Part shown: one piece after another, positions 1 to 6,236 of the stretch | Position numbering within the stretch: the first letter of the stretch is position 1 | How the letters are laid out: every line of letters begins with the position of its first letter | DNA from: an uncultured Bacteroidota bacterium | GTDB taxonomy: Bacteria; Bacteroidota; Bacteroidia; B-17B0; Aurantibacillaceae | DNA length: 8,877 nt | Direction of reading: 5' to 3' | Assembly (NCBI GenBank): GCA_903923915.1 | Contig: CAIXZI010000180.1 | Location: forward strand, 1-8,877 | The notes under the pieces: generated by a model | The model's input: the letters and a program-made list of their open reading frames with translations, nothing else | Databases searched by the model: none | Told to the model about the DNA's origin: nothing | Translations under genes and position numbers: made by a program

Positions 1-1
1 A

Positions 2-1345
2 TTAAAAACGTACTTTAGTTCCGCTTTGTTTTTCATAAAGATGTCGCATAATAAATAATCCGGCCACAAAAAAAGGTAGTTCGGGTATGCGTAATCTTAC
101 CAAAGAGCCAAAATTAGCCACAGTTAATCCTACCGAAAAAGCAAAAAATAAAGAAAACAACATAGAAAATAAGAGTAGTGGATTTTTTCTTATTAAGATA
201 AAAAAACCATATACTTTTAATCTAATTAAAAGAAAAACAGTAAGAATTAACAAATAGGTGTTTTCTAAAGAAGAAACCAGCATTACTACGTTACGAACAT
301 CCCATAAACCCGGCCTGAAAATACCTGAAAATATGGCAATAGGTGCCTTTGATATAACGCCAACTGTACTTGCATCAAAATTCCCAATATCAAAACTTTT
401 CCCGTGGTAATATTCAGCTTTCATATCCTGTTGCACAATAACCGCCTGATCTAATACTTTATCTACTTTATATAAACCTAATGAATCACTCATTTGAGTA
501 AGTGCATAAAAAGCTACCCCTCCCCCAATTAATAATAAAAAAGGAGTGGCTAAAAAACGCAAAACAGAATTACTAATTTTAGCTATTTGCTGATTACTTA
601 GCCAAAGAATAGCACCAGGAAGTAGGGCAAAAAATATATACGGTTTAATTGAAAGGATTATGAAAGCTGAAATAAAAATCTCAACCCCATAAATAGTTTT
701 CCATTCTTTTTTAATAAAAAAATGATAAAAAGCATAGGTAAACCAACCCACAGCTGATAATGTGAAGGAGTCTTTCATTAATCCAGAACCCCAAAAAATA
801 CAAGAAGGTATAAATAATATTGCTATCGCAAATTCTCTTTTAAGCATTGGAAATTCAATTAAAAAAGTTTTATACAATTTCCATAAACCCGAATAAGTAA
901 TACTGGCTGTTATTACCGCAGATGCGAAATAAGATTTGAAACTTAAAGCAACTATCGGTATTAAAAGTCTTACTACAAAAAATGAGTTAGCATCTCTATG
1001 GTGGTAAACCGAATAACCTGTAACATCATCAAAGAAATAATTATCAACCCCCTTTGCATTACCTAACCAGCCTTGAAAAAAATCTTCTTTATTCTTAAAA
1101 AATAAATTTACATATGCTCTAGCTGATTCAAAATAATTTGTAGTATCCCCTCCATCATAATAAAAAAAATATACTAGACCAAGTCCTATAGCACCAATTA
1201 TTTTTGCTAATAACCCGTATGTAAAATATTTATATTCAGGATTACTATATATGTGTTTTTTTTGTATGAAGTTAGCAACAAGAAATGCTATAAATATGTA
1301 AATGGGGGTAATTAATAAATCAAAAACAGATAAATCTTCTTTCAT
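2..1345 (-). CDS. Polytopic membrane protein, probable surface-polysaccharide polymerase or GT-C-like protein
   Basis: This complete 447-residue protein starts at ATG 1345 and stops at TAA 2-4. It is very hydrophobic, with about 10 predicted membrane segments by eye (for example residues 6-27, 42-62, 172-190, 194-210, 220-248, 262-283, 358-376, 390-411 and 420-435). A large extracytoplasmic-type loop follows the second segment and opens with an acidic cluster, YYDGGDTTNYF (D64, D67). A conserved-looking FWGSGLMKD lies at 184-192 and NFGSLVRLRIPELPF at 411-425. Such acidic first loops and these two motif types are seen in Wzy/EpsG-like polymerases and GT-C membrane glycosyltransferases of surface-glycan loci. 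The divergent glycosyltransferase 35 bp away supports a glycan role at the inner membrane. Reaction and substrate cannot be read from the sequence. The gene is very AT-rich (12 of 60 bases are G or C in 1081-1140), as is common for glycan loci. No good promoter was found in the 35-bp gap. Confidence 0.7.
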   Translation of the reverse strand: MKEDLSVFDLLITPIYIFIAFLVANFIQKKHIYSNPEYKYFTYGLLAKIIGAIGLGLVYFFYYDGGDTTNYFESARAYVNLFFKNKEDFFQGWLGNAKGVDNYFFDDVTGYSVYHHRDANSFFVVRLLIPIVALSFKSYFASAVITASITYSGLWKLYKTFLIEFPMLKREFAIAILFIPSCIFWGSGLMKDSFTLSAVGWFTYAFYHFFIKKEWKTIYGVEIFISAFIILSIKPYIFFALLPGAILWLSNQQIAKISNSVLRFLATPFLLLIGGGVAFYALTQMSDSLGLYKVDKVLDQAVIVQQDMKAEYYHGKSFDIGNFDASTVGVISKAPIAIFSGIFRPGLWDVRNVVMLVSSLENTYLLILTVFLLIRLKVYGFFILIRKNPLLLFSMLFSLFFAFSVGLTVANFGSLVRLRIPELPFFVAGLFIMRHLYEKQSGTKVRF

Positions 1346-1366
1346 AGCGCTATAAAAATAAACATT

Positions 1367-1374
1367 TACATTTG
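1367..1374 (+). promoter_or_regulatory. Bacteroidota -7 element (TACATTTG) for the glycosyltransferase gene
   Basis: TACATTTG matches the Bacteroidota -7 consensus TAnnTTTG. It ends 6 nt before ATG 1381, so transcription would begin at or next to the start codon. The -33 element is poor: the nearest TTT-type match, TTTC at 1340-1343, is 23 nt upstream and overlaps the start codon of the divergent membrane-protein gene. Confidence 0.45.
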
Positions 1375-1380
1375 CATTTA

Positions 1381-2598
1381 ATGGTTAAACATATATTATT
1401 TATTTCTATTGATGGAATGACTGACCAACTTGGTCAATCTCAAGTATTGCCATACCTAACACAACTTTCATCTAAAGGGTACAAAGTAAGCATTGCTAGC
1501 TGCGAAAAGAAAGTCAATTTTGCAAAAAACAAAGAGGTTGTTGAATCAATAATGACGGAACATCGTATAGATTGGCATTATTGCTTTTATCAAAATAAAA
1601 TCCCTTTAGTATCTCAAATACAAAACTTTATAAACCTTAAAAAATTAGTCGCAAAACAAGTTAAACAAAACAAAAACATTATTTTGCATTGCAGGAGTTA
1701 TTTACCGGCACTTATTGGCTTGCAATTAAAAAAGGCACTTAACAACAAATATATATTTGATATGCGTGGCTTTTGGGCTGACGAGCGAATAGACGGCAAT
1801 ATATGGAGTTTAAAAAACCCCTTACATCATTTTTTATACAACTATTTTAAGCGTAAAGAAATTGAACTAATTGAAAATGCTGATTATGTAGTTACGCTGA
1901 CCAATAACGCAAAAAATGAAATTAAATCATGGAAACTAAAATCTATTCCAGAGATAGAAGTTATTCCTTGTTGTGCAGATATAAATCATTTTACAATAAG
2001 TAGTAATGAAGAAAAAGCACTAACTAAGAAAAACCTCAACCTCACTGAAAACTCTTTTGTAGTTGGGTATTTAGGCTCGCTGGGCACTTGGTATATGTTA
2101 GATGAAATGCTTGACTTTTTTATTGAATTACAAAAGAAGAAACTAAACAGTATTTTATTTTTTATTACAAATGATGATGAAAAAGAAATTTTAAAAGCTG
2201 CTGAAGCAAAAAATATTCCTTCTTCTTCTATACTTATAAAACCAGCTAAAAGAAATGAAGTACCTGCTTATATAGCCTGTTTAGATATTGGTTTGTTTTT
2301 TATTAAGCCATTGTATTCTAAAAAAGGTTCGTCGCCTACAAAGCTGGCAGAACTACTTGCATGTGGCATTCCGCTAATTACAAATACAGGCGTTGGCGAT
2401 GTGGATGAATTAATTGTAAATACCCATTGTGGGGTTTTAATTTCTTCATTTAATATTGAAGAATACCAAAGTGGCATTGAAAAAATCAACAACCTCAGCA
2501 CTTCTAAACAGTTTTACAGAGACATTGCTTTAGCTAATTTTTCTCTGCAAAAAGGTGTTGATTCGTATAAAAAAATATATGATAACCTTTCTGCGTAA
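1381..2598 (+). CDS. GT-B fold glycosyltransferase, family 4-like
   Basis: A 405-residue cytosolic or membrane-associated glycosyltransferase that probably moves a sugar from a nucleotide-activated donor onto a surface glycan precursor. The N-terminal Rossmann half opens with the motif DGMTDQLGQSQVLPYL, typical of Bacteroidota family 4 enzymes, and carries DMRGFWADER at 127-136. The C-terminal half starts near residue 226 with a glycine-rich GYLGSLG (229-235) and ends in the donor-site block SSPTKLAELLACGIP (317-331). The usual E-x7-E pair of family 4 enzymes is only half present: E324 is there, but the position eight residues before it is G316. Length is normal for the family. An in-frame TTG at 1372 would add three residues. 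I prefer ATG 1381, because the TTG falls inside a -7 promoter box and MVKHILFISIDG is the usual start of such proteins. Acceptor and donor are unknown. Confidence 0.85.
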   Translation: MVKHILFISIDGMTDQLGQSQVLPYLTQLSSKGYKVSIASCEKKVNFAKNKEVVESIMTEHRIDWHYCFYQNKIPLVSQIQNFINLKKLVAKQVKQNKNIILHCRSYLPALIGLQLKKALNNKYIFDMRGFWADERIDGNIWSLKNPLHHFLYNYFKRKEIELIENADYVVTLTNNAKNEIKSWKLKSIPEIEVIPCCADINHFTISSNEEKALTKKNLNLTENSFVVGYLGSLGTWYMLDEMLDFFIELQKKKLNSILFFITNDDEKEILKAAEAKNIPSSSILIKPAKRNEVPAYIACLDIGLFFIKPLYSKKGSSPTKLAELLACGIPLITNTGVGDVDELIVNTHCGVLISSFNIEEYQSGIEKINNLSTSKQFYRDIALANFSLQKGVDSYKKIYDNLSA

Positions 2599-2639
2599 TT
2601 GTTTGCCGTAATTATTTAGCCGAAATATAAATCCTTTTT

Positions 2640-2647
2640 TACTTTTG
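2640..2647 (+). promoter_or_regulatory. Bacteroidota -7 element (TACTTTTG) for the small membrane protein gene
   Basis: TACTTTTG fits TAnnTTTG and ends 4 nt before ATG 2652. A weak -33 candidate, TTTA (2615-2618), lies 21 nt upstream. No TTTG occurs at the right spacing. If used, this promoter gives a leaderless or nearly leaderless mRNA and makes the gene independent of the glycosyltransferase gene that ends 53 nt upstream. Confidence 0.45.
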
Positions 2648-2651
2648 TAAA

Positions 2652-2999
2652 ATGCAAAAATCGAGATACAAAAACCTACCACCTAAAAAACATTTTTTAA
2701 ATAAGCTGTTTATCAACCTACTAATTGTACTGGTATTAATTACGGTTTCTTTAGGTATTGGTATGTGGGGCTATCATTATTACATGCATTTGGGCTTTGC
2801 AGATTCACTTATTAACGCTTCTATGATATTAAGCGGCATGGGGCCGGTAGATCATGCAGATACGGATGGCGCTAAAATTTTTGCTTCGTTTTATGCTATA
2901 TATAGCGGTGTGGCGTTTATAAGCAGTATGGCATTTTTATTTGTACCCATCGTGCATCGTTTTTTACACAAAATGCACTTAGAAATTGAAAACGATTAA
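2652..2999 (+). CDS. Small two-helix membrane protein resembling a potassium-channel pore module
   Basis: A 115-residue protein with a basic N-terminus (residues 1-18), a first membrane helix at about 18-41, a short re-entrant-looking segment at about 50-66 (FADSLINASMILSGMGPV), a second membrane helix at about 74-100 and a short charged C-tail. This helix/pore-loop/helix order is that of the Ion_trans_2 type of channel subunit. However, the place of the T-V-G-Y/F-G selectivity filter is taken by S61-G-M-G-P65. Small proteins of this kind occur in several phyla and are usually annotated as hypothetical or as channel-like. It could therefore be a divergent channel of unknown selectivity or a non-conducting relative. 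It has its own candidate -7 box. Its stop codon is 3 bp from that of the convergent lipoprotein gene, and no hairpin terminator is visible between them. Confidence 0.75.
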   Translation: MQKSRYKNLPPKKHFLNKLFINLLIVLVLITVSLGIGMWGYHYYMHLGFADSLINASMILSGMGPVDHADTDGAKIFASFYAIYSGVAFISSMAFLFVPIVHRFLHKMHLEIEND

Positions 3000-3002
3000 A
3001 GT

Positions 3003-3935
3003 TTATTTGTAAATTTTTACTTGCAGCGATTGCAATACTTCATACTGCTTAGAGCTACCACTGGTTCTATTATAGATATACGCTACAATATAGCATTGCT
3101 TAACGTTACAAGCTAAAGGGGCGCTACTGCTGGTAGCATTTCCATAAGTTGATTTTATAGTGTAGGTATATGTTTTTGTAATGGTTTGATTTAAAGTAGC
3201 ACCGTTAGCCACTAAAGTATCTCCCCATGTGCTGTTAATAGCATCTCTTAAAGCATATCGGTGTGCATAGTTTGTAATTTTATTTCCCGGTGCGCCATAT
3301 TTTAATTGCGGTGCAATAATACTATCCTGGGTAAGTAATACTACTAGGTTATAATTACCCGATATTGCACTTAAAAAGGTAGAAGTAGCTGTTACGCTTA
3401 TATTTCTGGTAATGGTATCAAATTGGGTGCTAAGTTTAAGTTTAACAAACGAAGTATCGTTATGAATAGAATTATAAGCTAAACCATCCCAAGATCCATC
3501 TGTTTGCACACAGGTACCTTGCGCGTATCCTTTTCTATTAACCATTCCGTTAGGATTAGAGCTAATGCCAAAAAATGTATTGTAATCATCTCCGGTGGTG
3601 CTTGTAAAATCAATATTATAATACGATGGGGCAAGTGGTGGTGTTGCAAAACTGCCTGCATTAACTGCCATAGGCACTATACGACTTCCGTATTTTTTTA
3701 TCATGGTATCTAAAATATCTGCGGCACCGGGGCAATTGCCACAAGTAATACCTGTATAATCTTCTACCAAAACATTTTTTAAACTTGTACTATCAGCTGC
3801 TTTTACCGCATTTGCATTATTTACAACAACTGGTGGAGCTGGTTGTTGTTTATAAGGAGAACTCACATAATCACAAGCTGAAAAGCAAATAACTATTAAA
3901 AGAATTGTACTTATTTTTATTAATCGATTCATCAT
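3003..3935 (-). CDS. Omp28-related lipoprotein with thioredoxin-like CxxC
   Basis: A 310-residue envelope protein. The N-terminus has a basic start, a hydrophobic stretch and a lipobox-like F-S-A-C with C21, so a lipid-anchored protein is likely. A low-complexity linker (about 22-50) precedes a thioredoxin-like part: VEDYTGITCGNCPGA with C65 and C68 at the active-site position, and a cis-proline-like turn GISSNPNGMVNR further on. The rest is rich in beta-strand sequence. The pattern [ED]-[YF]-[TS]-G-x-x-C-x-x-C is that of Omp28-related proteins, named after Porphyromonas Omp28, whose biochemical role is not settled. It is the last gene of the three-gene unit, 24 nt after the DUF6029-like gene. 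Two ATG codons stand in tandem (3935 and 3932), and either may be used. A role as a thiol oxidoreductase or as a redox-type binding protein is inferred from the CxxC only. Confidence 0.82.
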   Translation of the reverse strand: MMNRLIKISTILLIVICFSACDYVSSPYKQQPAPPVVVNNANAVKAADSTSLKNVLVEDYTGITCGNCPGAADILDTMIKKYGSRIVPMAVNAGSFATPPLAPSYYNIDFTSTTGDDYNTFFGISSNPNGMVNRKGYAQGTCVQTDGSWDGLAYNSIHNDTSFVKLKLSTQFDTITRNISVTATSTFLSAISGNYNLVVLLTQDSIIAPQLKYGAPGNKITNYAHRYALRDAINSTWGDTLVANGATLNQTITKTYTYTIKSTYGNATSSSAPLACNVKQCYIVAYIYNRTSGSSKQYEVLQSLQVKIYK

Positions 3936-3959
3936 ACTAAAATTACAAAATATTTTTAA

Positions 3960-5618
3960 TTAAAAACTAGTTGATACCGTTAACGATAAACCATCTGATG
4001 CAGGTATAGTACGACAAACACCACCTACACAAAATATACCCGCACGTTGTTTACCATACGATAGGGTAATGCGCATTGCATCTCTAATAAAACCAACCGA
4101 AGCCAAAAAGTAATGTAAACGCTTGTTTGGATCTGCATTGCCATAGTTATATTGATCTAAAACGGCTGCAAAAAAGTTAGAACTTGGCGTCCACTCTACT
4201 AATAAAACTCCCCAATTGCCTTTATCTTGCTGGGTTTGCATAGATTCTCCTTCAAAACGAATAGAAGATGTTGGTTTGTATTTATAAGTAACATCAACCA
4301 CAATAATATTTGCTTTTATATTAGGAAACTCTTGCACTGGTGTATTAAACTGCACAATACTTTTATTGTAATATTGATTGCTATACAAGAACGTACCTTT
4401 TACTTTTTTAGAGAATTTTTTATTTATCTCGATATTAAAATCATGGAAATATTTTTGTCCGGGGGTGAATGATCTTACCACATAATGATATTGTCTGCTA
4501 TCATTTTTAGCTGCTATGTTAACACTGTCTATACCATAAGCCATAGATGCGTTACCAGCCACTTCCATGCCGTATTTTCCACCAAGCGGCGAGCCTTTTT
4601 TAAATTTATATTGTATCTCGCCCTGCCCTGCCATCTCGCCATTTGGTTGCGTAGCATAAGGATAATAAGCAGCCATTAAATAGGTGTGGTATTTAGTAAG
4701 AGCCGGCATATAATTTATCATAGCTGCGTTTAGAGTTTGATCTCTATCACTTCTAAAACTCATATTATCTACATACTTACCGGCAAACATAATAGAGAAG
4801 CCATTTGCAGCATATGATGTAGATAGATAAGCCCCTTGTCCGTTTTTAAAACTGTATTTATTTATGTAAGATGGGTCGTTAATTTTGTAGGCGTATTCTC
4901 CATAAATATTAAATCCGCCACGGTTAACAGTTATTCTGCCACCGCCACAGCCCACATTTTCGGGTTGGTTTAAAGTTGGACTTTGATTAGACTGATACTT
5001 ACTTACAAAACTTCCGCCAATGGTTACTTTAGTTTTTTTATTTGCAAGCAACGAATCAAATAATTCGTTTATGTTGATATCAATATCGGCAGCACGTACA
5101 ACACCAGGGGCAGTAGTAAAAAACGTACGTTGATGCCCAATTAAACCTTTAAGCGTTATACCTTTGTACGGACTGTAAATAGCCCTGAAGCCATCAATGG
5201 TATTATCATAAAGAAGTCCGCGTTCTTCATAAACACGTAGTATCATTCCGCTACCAAACTGCTCGTAAAAATTTCCGGCAGTAATATCTAAATTACCTCT
5301 TTTGTAGCGCGCATAACGATAAGGTACTCCAGCCCCTTGATAACGCGGGTCAAAACCCTGCATAACCGGGTTATAGCTTTCATAACGTATGCCGGCAGAG
5401 AAACCTCCACGAATATAATTTACGTTTCCAAAGCCATTTGATAATACTTTTTGAGGAACAACAGGCGCGCCAATAGCTGTATCTTTATTATAATATTGTG
5501 CATCTATCTGAAAGTTACCGTGTATAGATTCTACTATATCCTTAACCTGATCTTTAACTTGCGAGAACACAGATGAACTATAAAATAATACTCCTATGCA
5601 GCATAAAATTTTTTTCAC
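3960..5618 (-). CDS. DUF6029-like protein, probable outer-membrane beta-barrel
   Basis: A 552-residue protein with a clear signal peptide (MKKILCCIGVLFYSSSVFSQ, cleavage near residue 19-20). The start is GTG at 5618: no in-frame ATG lies upstream, and the signal peptide begins exactly here. The mature part has many alternating-hydrophobicity strands rich in Tyr, Gly and Asn and ends in SLTVSTSF. A C-terminal Phe is the usual mark of outer-membrane barrels. I recognise the overall pattern (for example YRYARYKRGNLDITAGNFYEQ in the first third) as the DUF6029 family of Bacteroidota, whose function is unknown. The mature protein has three cysteines that I noted: C224, and a pair near the end in CVGGVC (C530, C535). 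They could form disulfides and be substrates for the thioredoxin-like neighbours. It follows the TlpA-like gene by 17 nt and is surely co-transcribed with it. Confidence 0.78.
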   Translation of the reverse strand: MKKILCCIGVLFYSSSVFSQVKDQVKDIVESIHGNFQIDAQYYNKDTAIGAPVVPQKVLSNGFGNVNYIRGGFSAGIRYESYNPVMQGFDPRYQGAGVPYRYARYKRGNLDITAGNFYEQFGSGMILRVYEERGLLYDNTIDGFRAIYSPYKGITLKGLIGHQRTFFTTAPGVVRAADIDININELFDSLLANKKTKVTIGGSFVSKYQSNQSPTLNQPENVGCGGGRITVNRGGFNIYGEYAYKINDPSYINKYSFKNGQGAYLSTSYAANGFSIMFAGKYVDNMSFRSDRDQTLNAAMINYMPALTKYHTYLMAAYYPYATQPNGEMAGQGEIQYKFKKGSPLGGKYGMEVAGNASMAYGIDSVNIAAKNDSRQYHYVVRSFTPGQKYFHDFNIEINKKFSKKVKGTFLYSNQYYNKSIVQFNTPVQEFPNIKANIIVVDVTYKYKPTSSIRFEGESMQTQQDKGNWGVLLVEWTPSSNFFAAVLDQYNYGNADPNKRLHYFLASVGFIRDAMRITLSYGKQRAGIFCVGGVCRTIPASDGLSLTVSTSF

Positions 5619-5635
5619 TGTAAAGTTTTTGTTTT

Positions 5636-6151
5636 TTAGTGTTCTAATTTCTCACCTTTAATAAGGTGTTTAATGTTTTCGTAAAGATGTATTTCATCAC
5701 CTTCAGCATACGAGTTATGAGACCAAACAATTTCTCCGTTTCCATCTACGATAAAAACATGAGGCACCACATTTACATTCATGGCACGTTTAAAATCTTG
5801 GTTATCATCAATATAAACTTCGTAAGGCCAACCTTTAGATTTTACATCCGTAACCACTTTAGGCATGGTGCGGGCATCATCAATAGATACGGCAATAATC
5901 TTTACACCGGTTTCTTTTTGCCAATCGGCATAATCATCTAAAATATTATCTAACTCTTTTTTGCAGGGTTTGCACCAGGTTGCCCAAAAGCTAATAATAA
6001 TAGGTTTTCCATTATTGGTAAACGTAGAGGTGCTTACCTTAGAGCCGTCTAAATTTTTAATGGTTACTACAGGTATTTTACCGCCGTCTAATGACGTAAA
6101 TGCCATACAACAAAATACCACAATGGTTATTGCTACAAATATTCTTTTCAT
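5636..6151 (-). CDS. TlpA/ResA-like extracytoplasmic thioredoxin
   Basis: A 171-residue thiol-disulfide oxidoreductase. A basic-hydrophobic signal (about 1-20) exports or anchors it in the periplasm. Cysteines 14 and 15 sit in the hydrophobic stretch but do not make a good lipobox. The thioredoxin fold shows the hallmark FWATWCKPCKKE with C60 and C63, the E66 common in TlpA/ResA members, the strand IIAVSIDD after the first helix, and the cis-proline in NVVPHVFIVD (P130). TlpA-like proteins usually reduce disulfides of partner proteins outside the cytoplasm. The likely partners here are the products of the next two genes, an outer-membrane barrel with a cysteine pair and an Omp28-type CxxC lipoprotein. 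This gene is first in the unit, with a -7 box 14 nt upstream of its ATG and a strong terminator of the preceding gene just beyond. Confidence 0.9.
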   Translation of the reverse strand: MKRIFVAITIVVFCCMAFTSLDGGKIPVVTIKNLDGSKVSTSTFTNNGKPIIISFWATWCKPCKKELDNILDDYADWQKETGVKIIAVSIDDARTMPKVVTDVKSKGWPYEVYIDDNQDFKRAMNVNVVPHVFIVDGNGEIVWSHNSYAEGDEIHLYENIKHLIKGEKLEH

Positions 6152-6165
6152 ACAATTAATGATAA

Positions 6166-6173
6166 CAAATTTA
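6166..6173 (-). promoter_or_regulatory. Bacteroidota -7 element (TAAATTTG) for the TlpA-DUF6029-Omp28 unit
   Basis: Read on the minus strand this is TAAATTTG, an exact TAnnTTTG match ending 14 nt before ATG 6151. No TTTG or TTG stands at 19-21 nt upstream. That place is taken by the tail of the hairpin terminator of the preceding gene. An 8-bp perfect palindrome AACCGGTT (6179-6186) lies between the two and might bind a regulator. Confidence 0.45.
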
Positions 6174-6187
6174 GTGCCAACCGGTTA

Positions 6188-6223
6188 AAAAAATCCCCCC
6201 GTTTTTTTTCGGAGGGATTTTTT
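6188..6223 (-). terminator. Intrinsic terminator of the T9SS-tailed Omp28 gene
   Basis: On the minus strand a 14-nt arm AAAAAATCCCTCCG is followed by an 8-A loop and the arm CGGGGGGATTTTTT. All positions pair, with one G-U wobble in the RNA. A run of T closes the structure (6187-6193). It begins 13 nt after the TAA at 6237-6239. In the opposite direction the wobble becomes a C-A mismatch, so the structure favours minus-strand transcription. It separates the large secreted gene from the TlpA unit. Confidence 0.88.
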
Positions 6224-6236
6224 ACATTTCGTTAAT

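Noticed and set aside
1372..1380. TTG start adding three residues to the glycosyltransferase
   Set aside because: The TTG is part of the -7 box TACATTTG, and the conserved N-terminus begins at ATG 1381.
2268..2501. Minus-strand open frame of 77 codons inside the glycosyltransferase gene
   Set aside because: It lies opposite conserved donor-site codons and has no domain or initiation signal.
3479..3713. Overlapping short open frames on both strands inside the Omp28 lipoprotein gene
   Set aside because: They are out of frame with a well-supported gene and show no plausible protein features.
3936..3959. Possible separate promoter (TATTTTG-like) before the Omp28 lipoprotein gene
   Set aside because: The box is one base short of TAnnTTTG and the 24-nt gap fits co-transcription.
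4227..4679. Plus-strand open frames of 81 and 64 codons
   Set aside because: They are antisense to the barrel gene and rich in residues produced by reverse-complemented beta-strand codons; no support.
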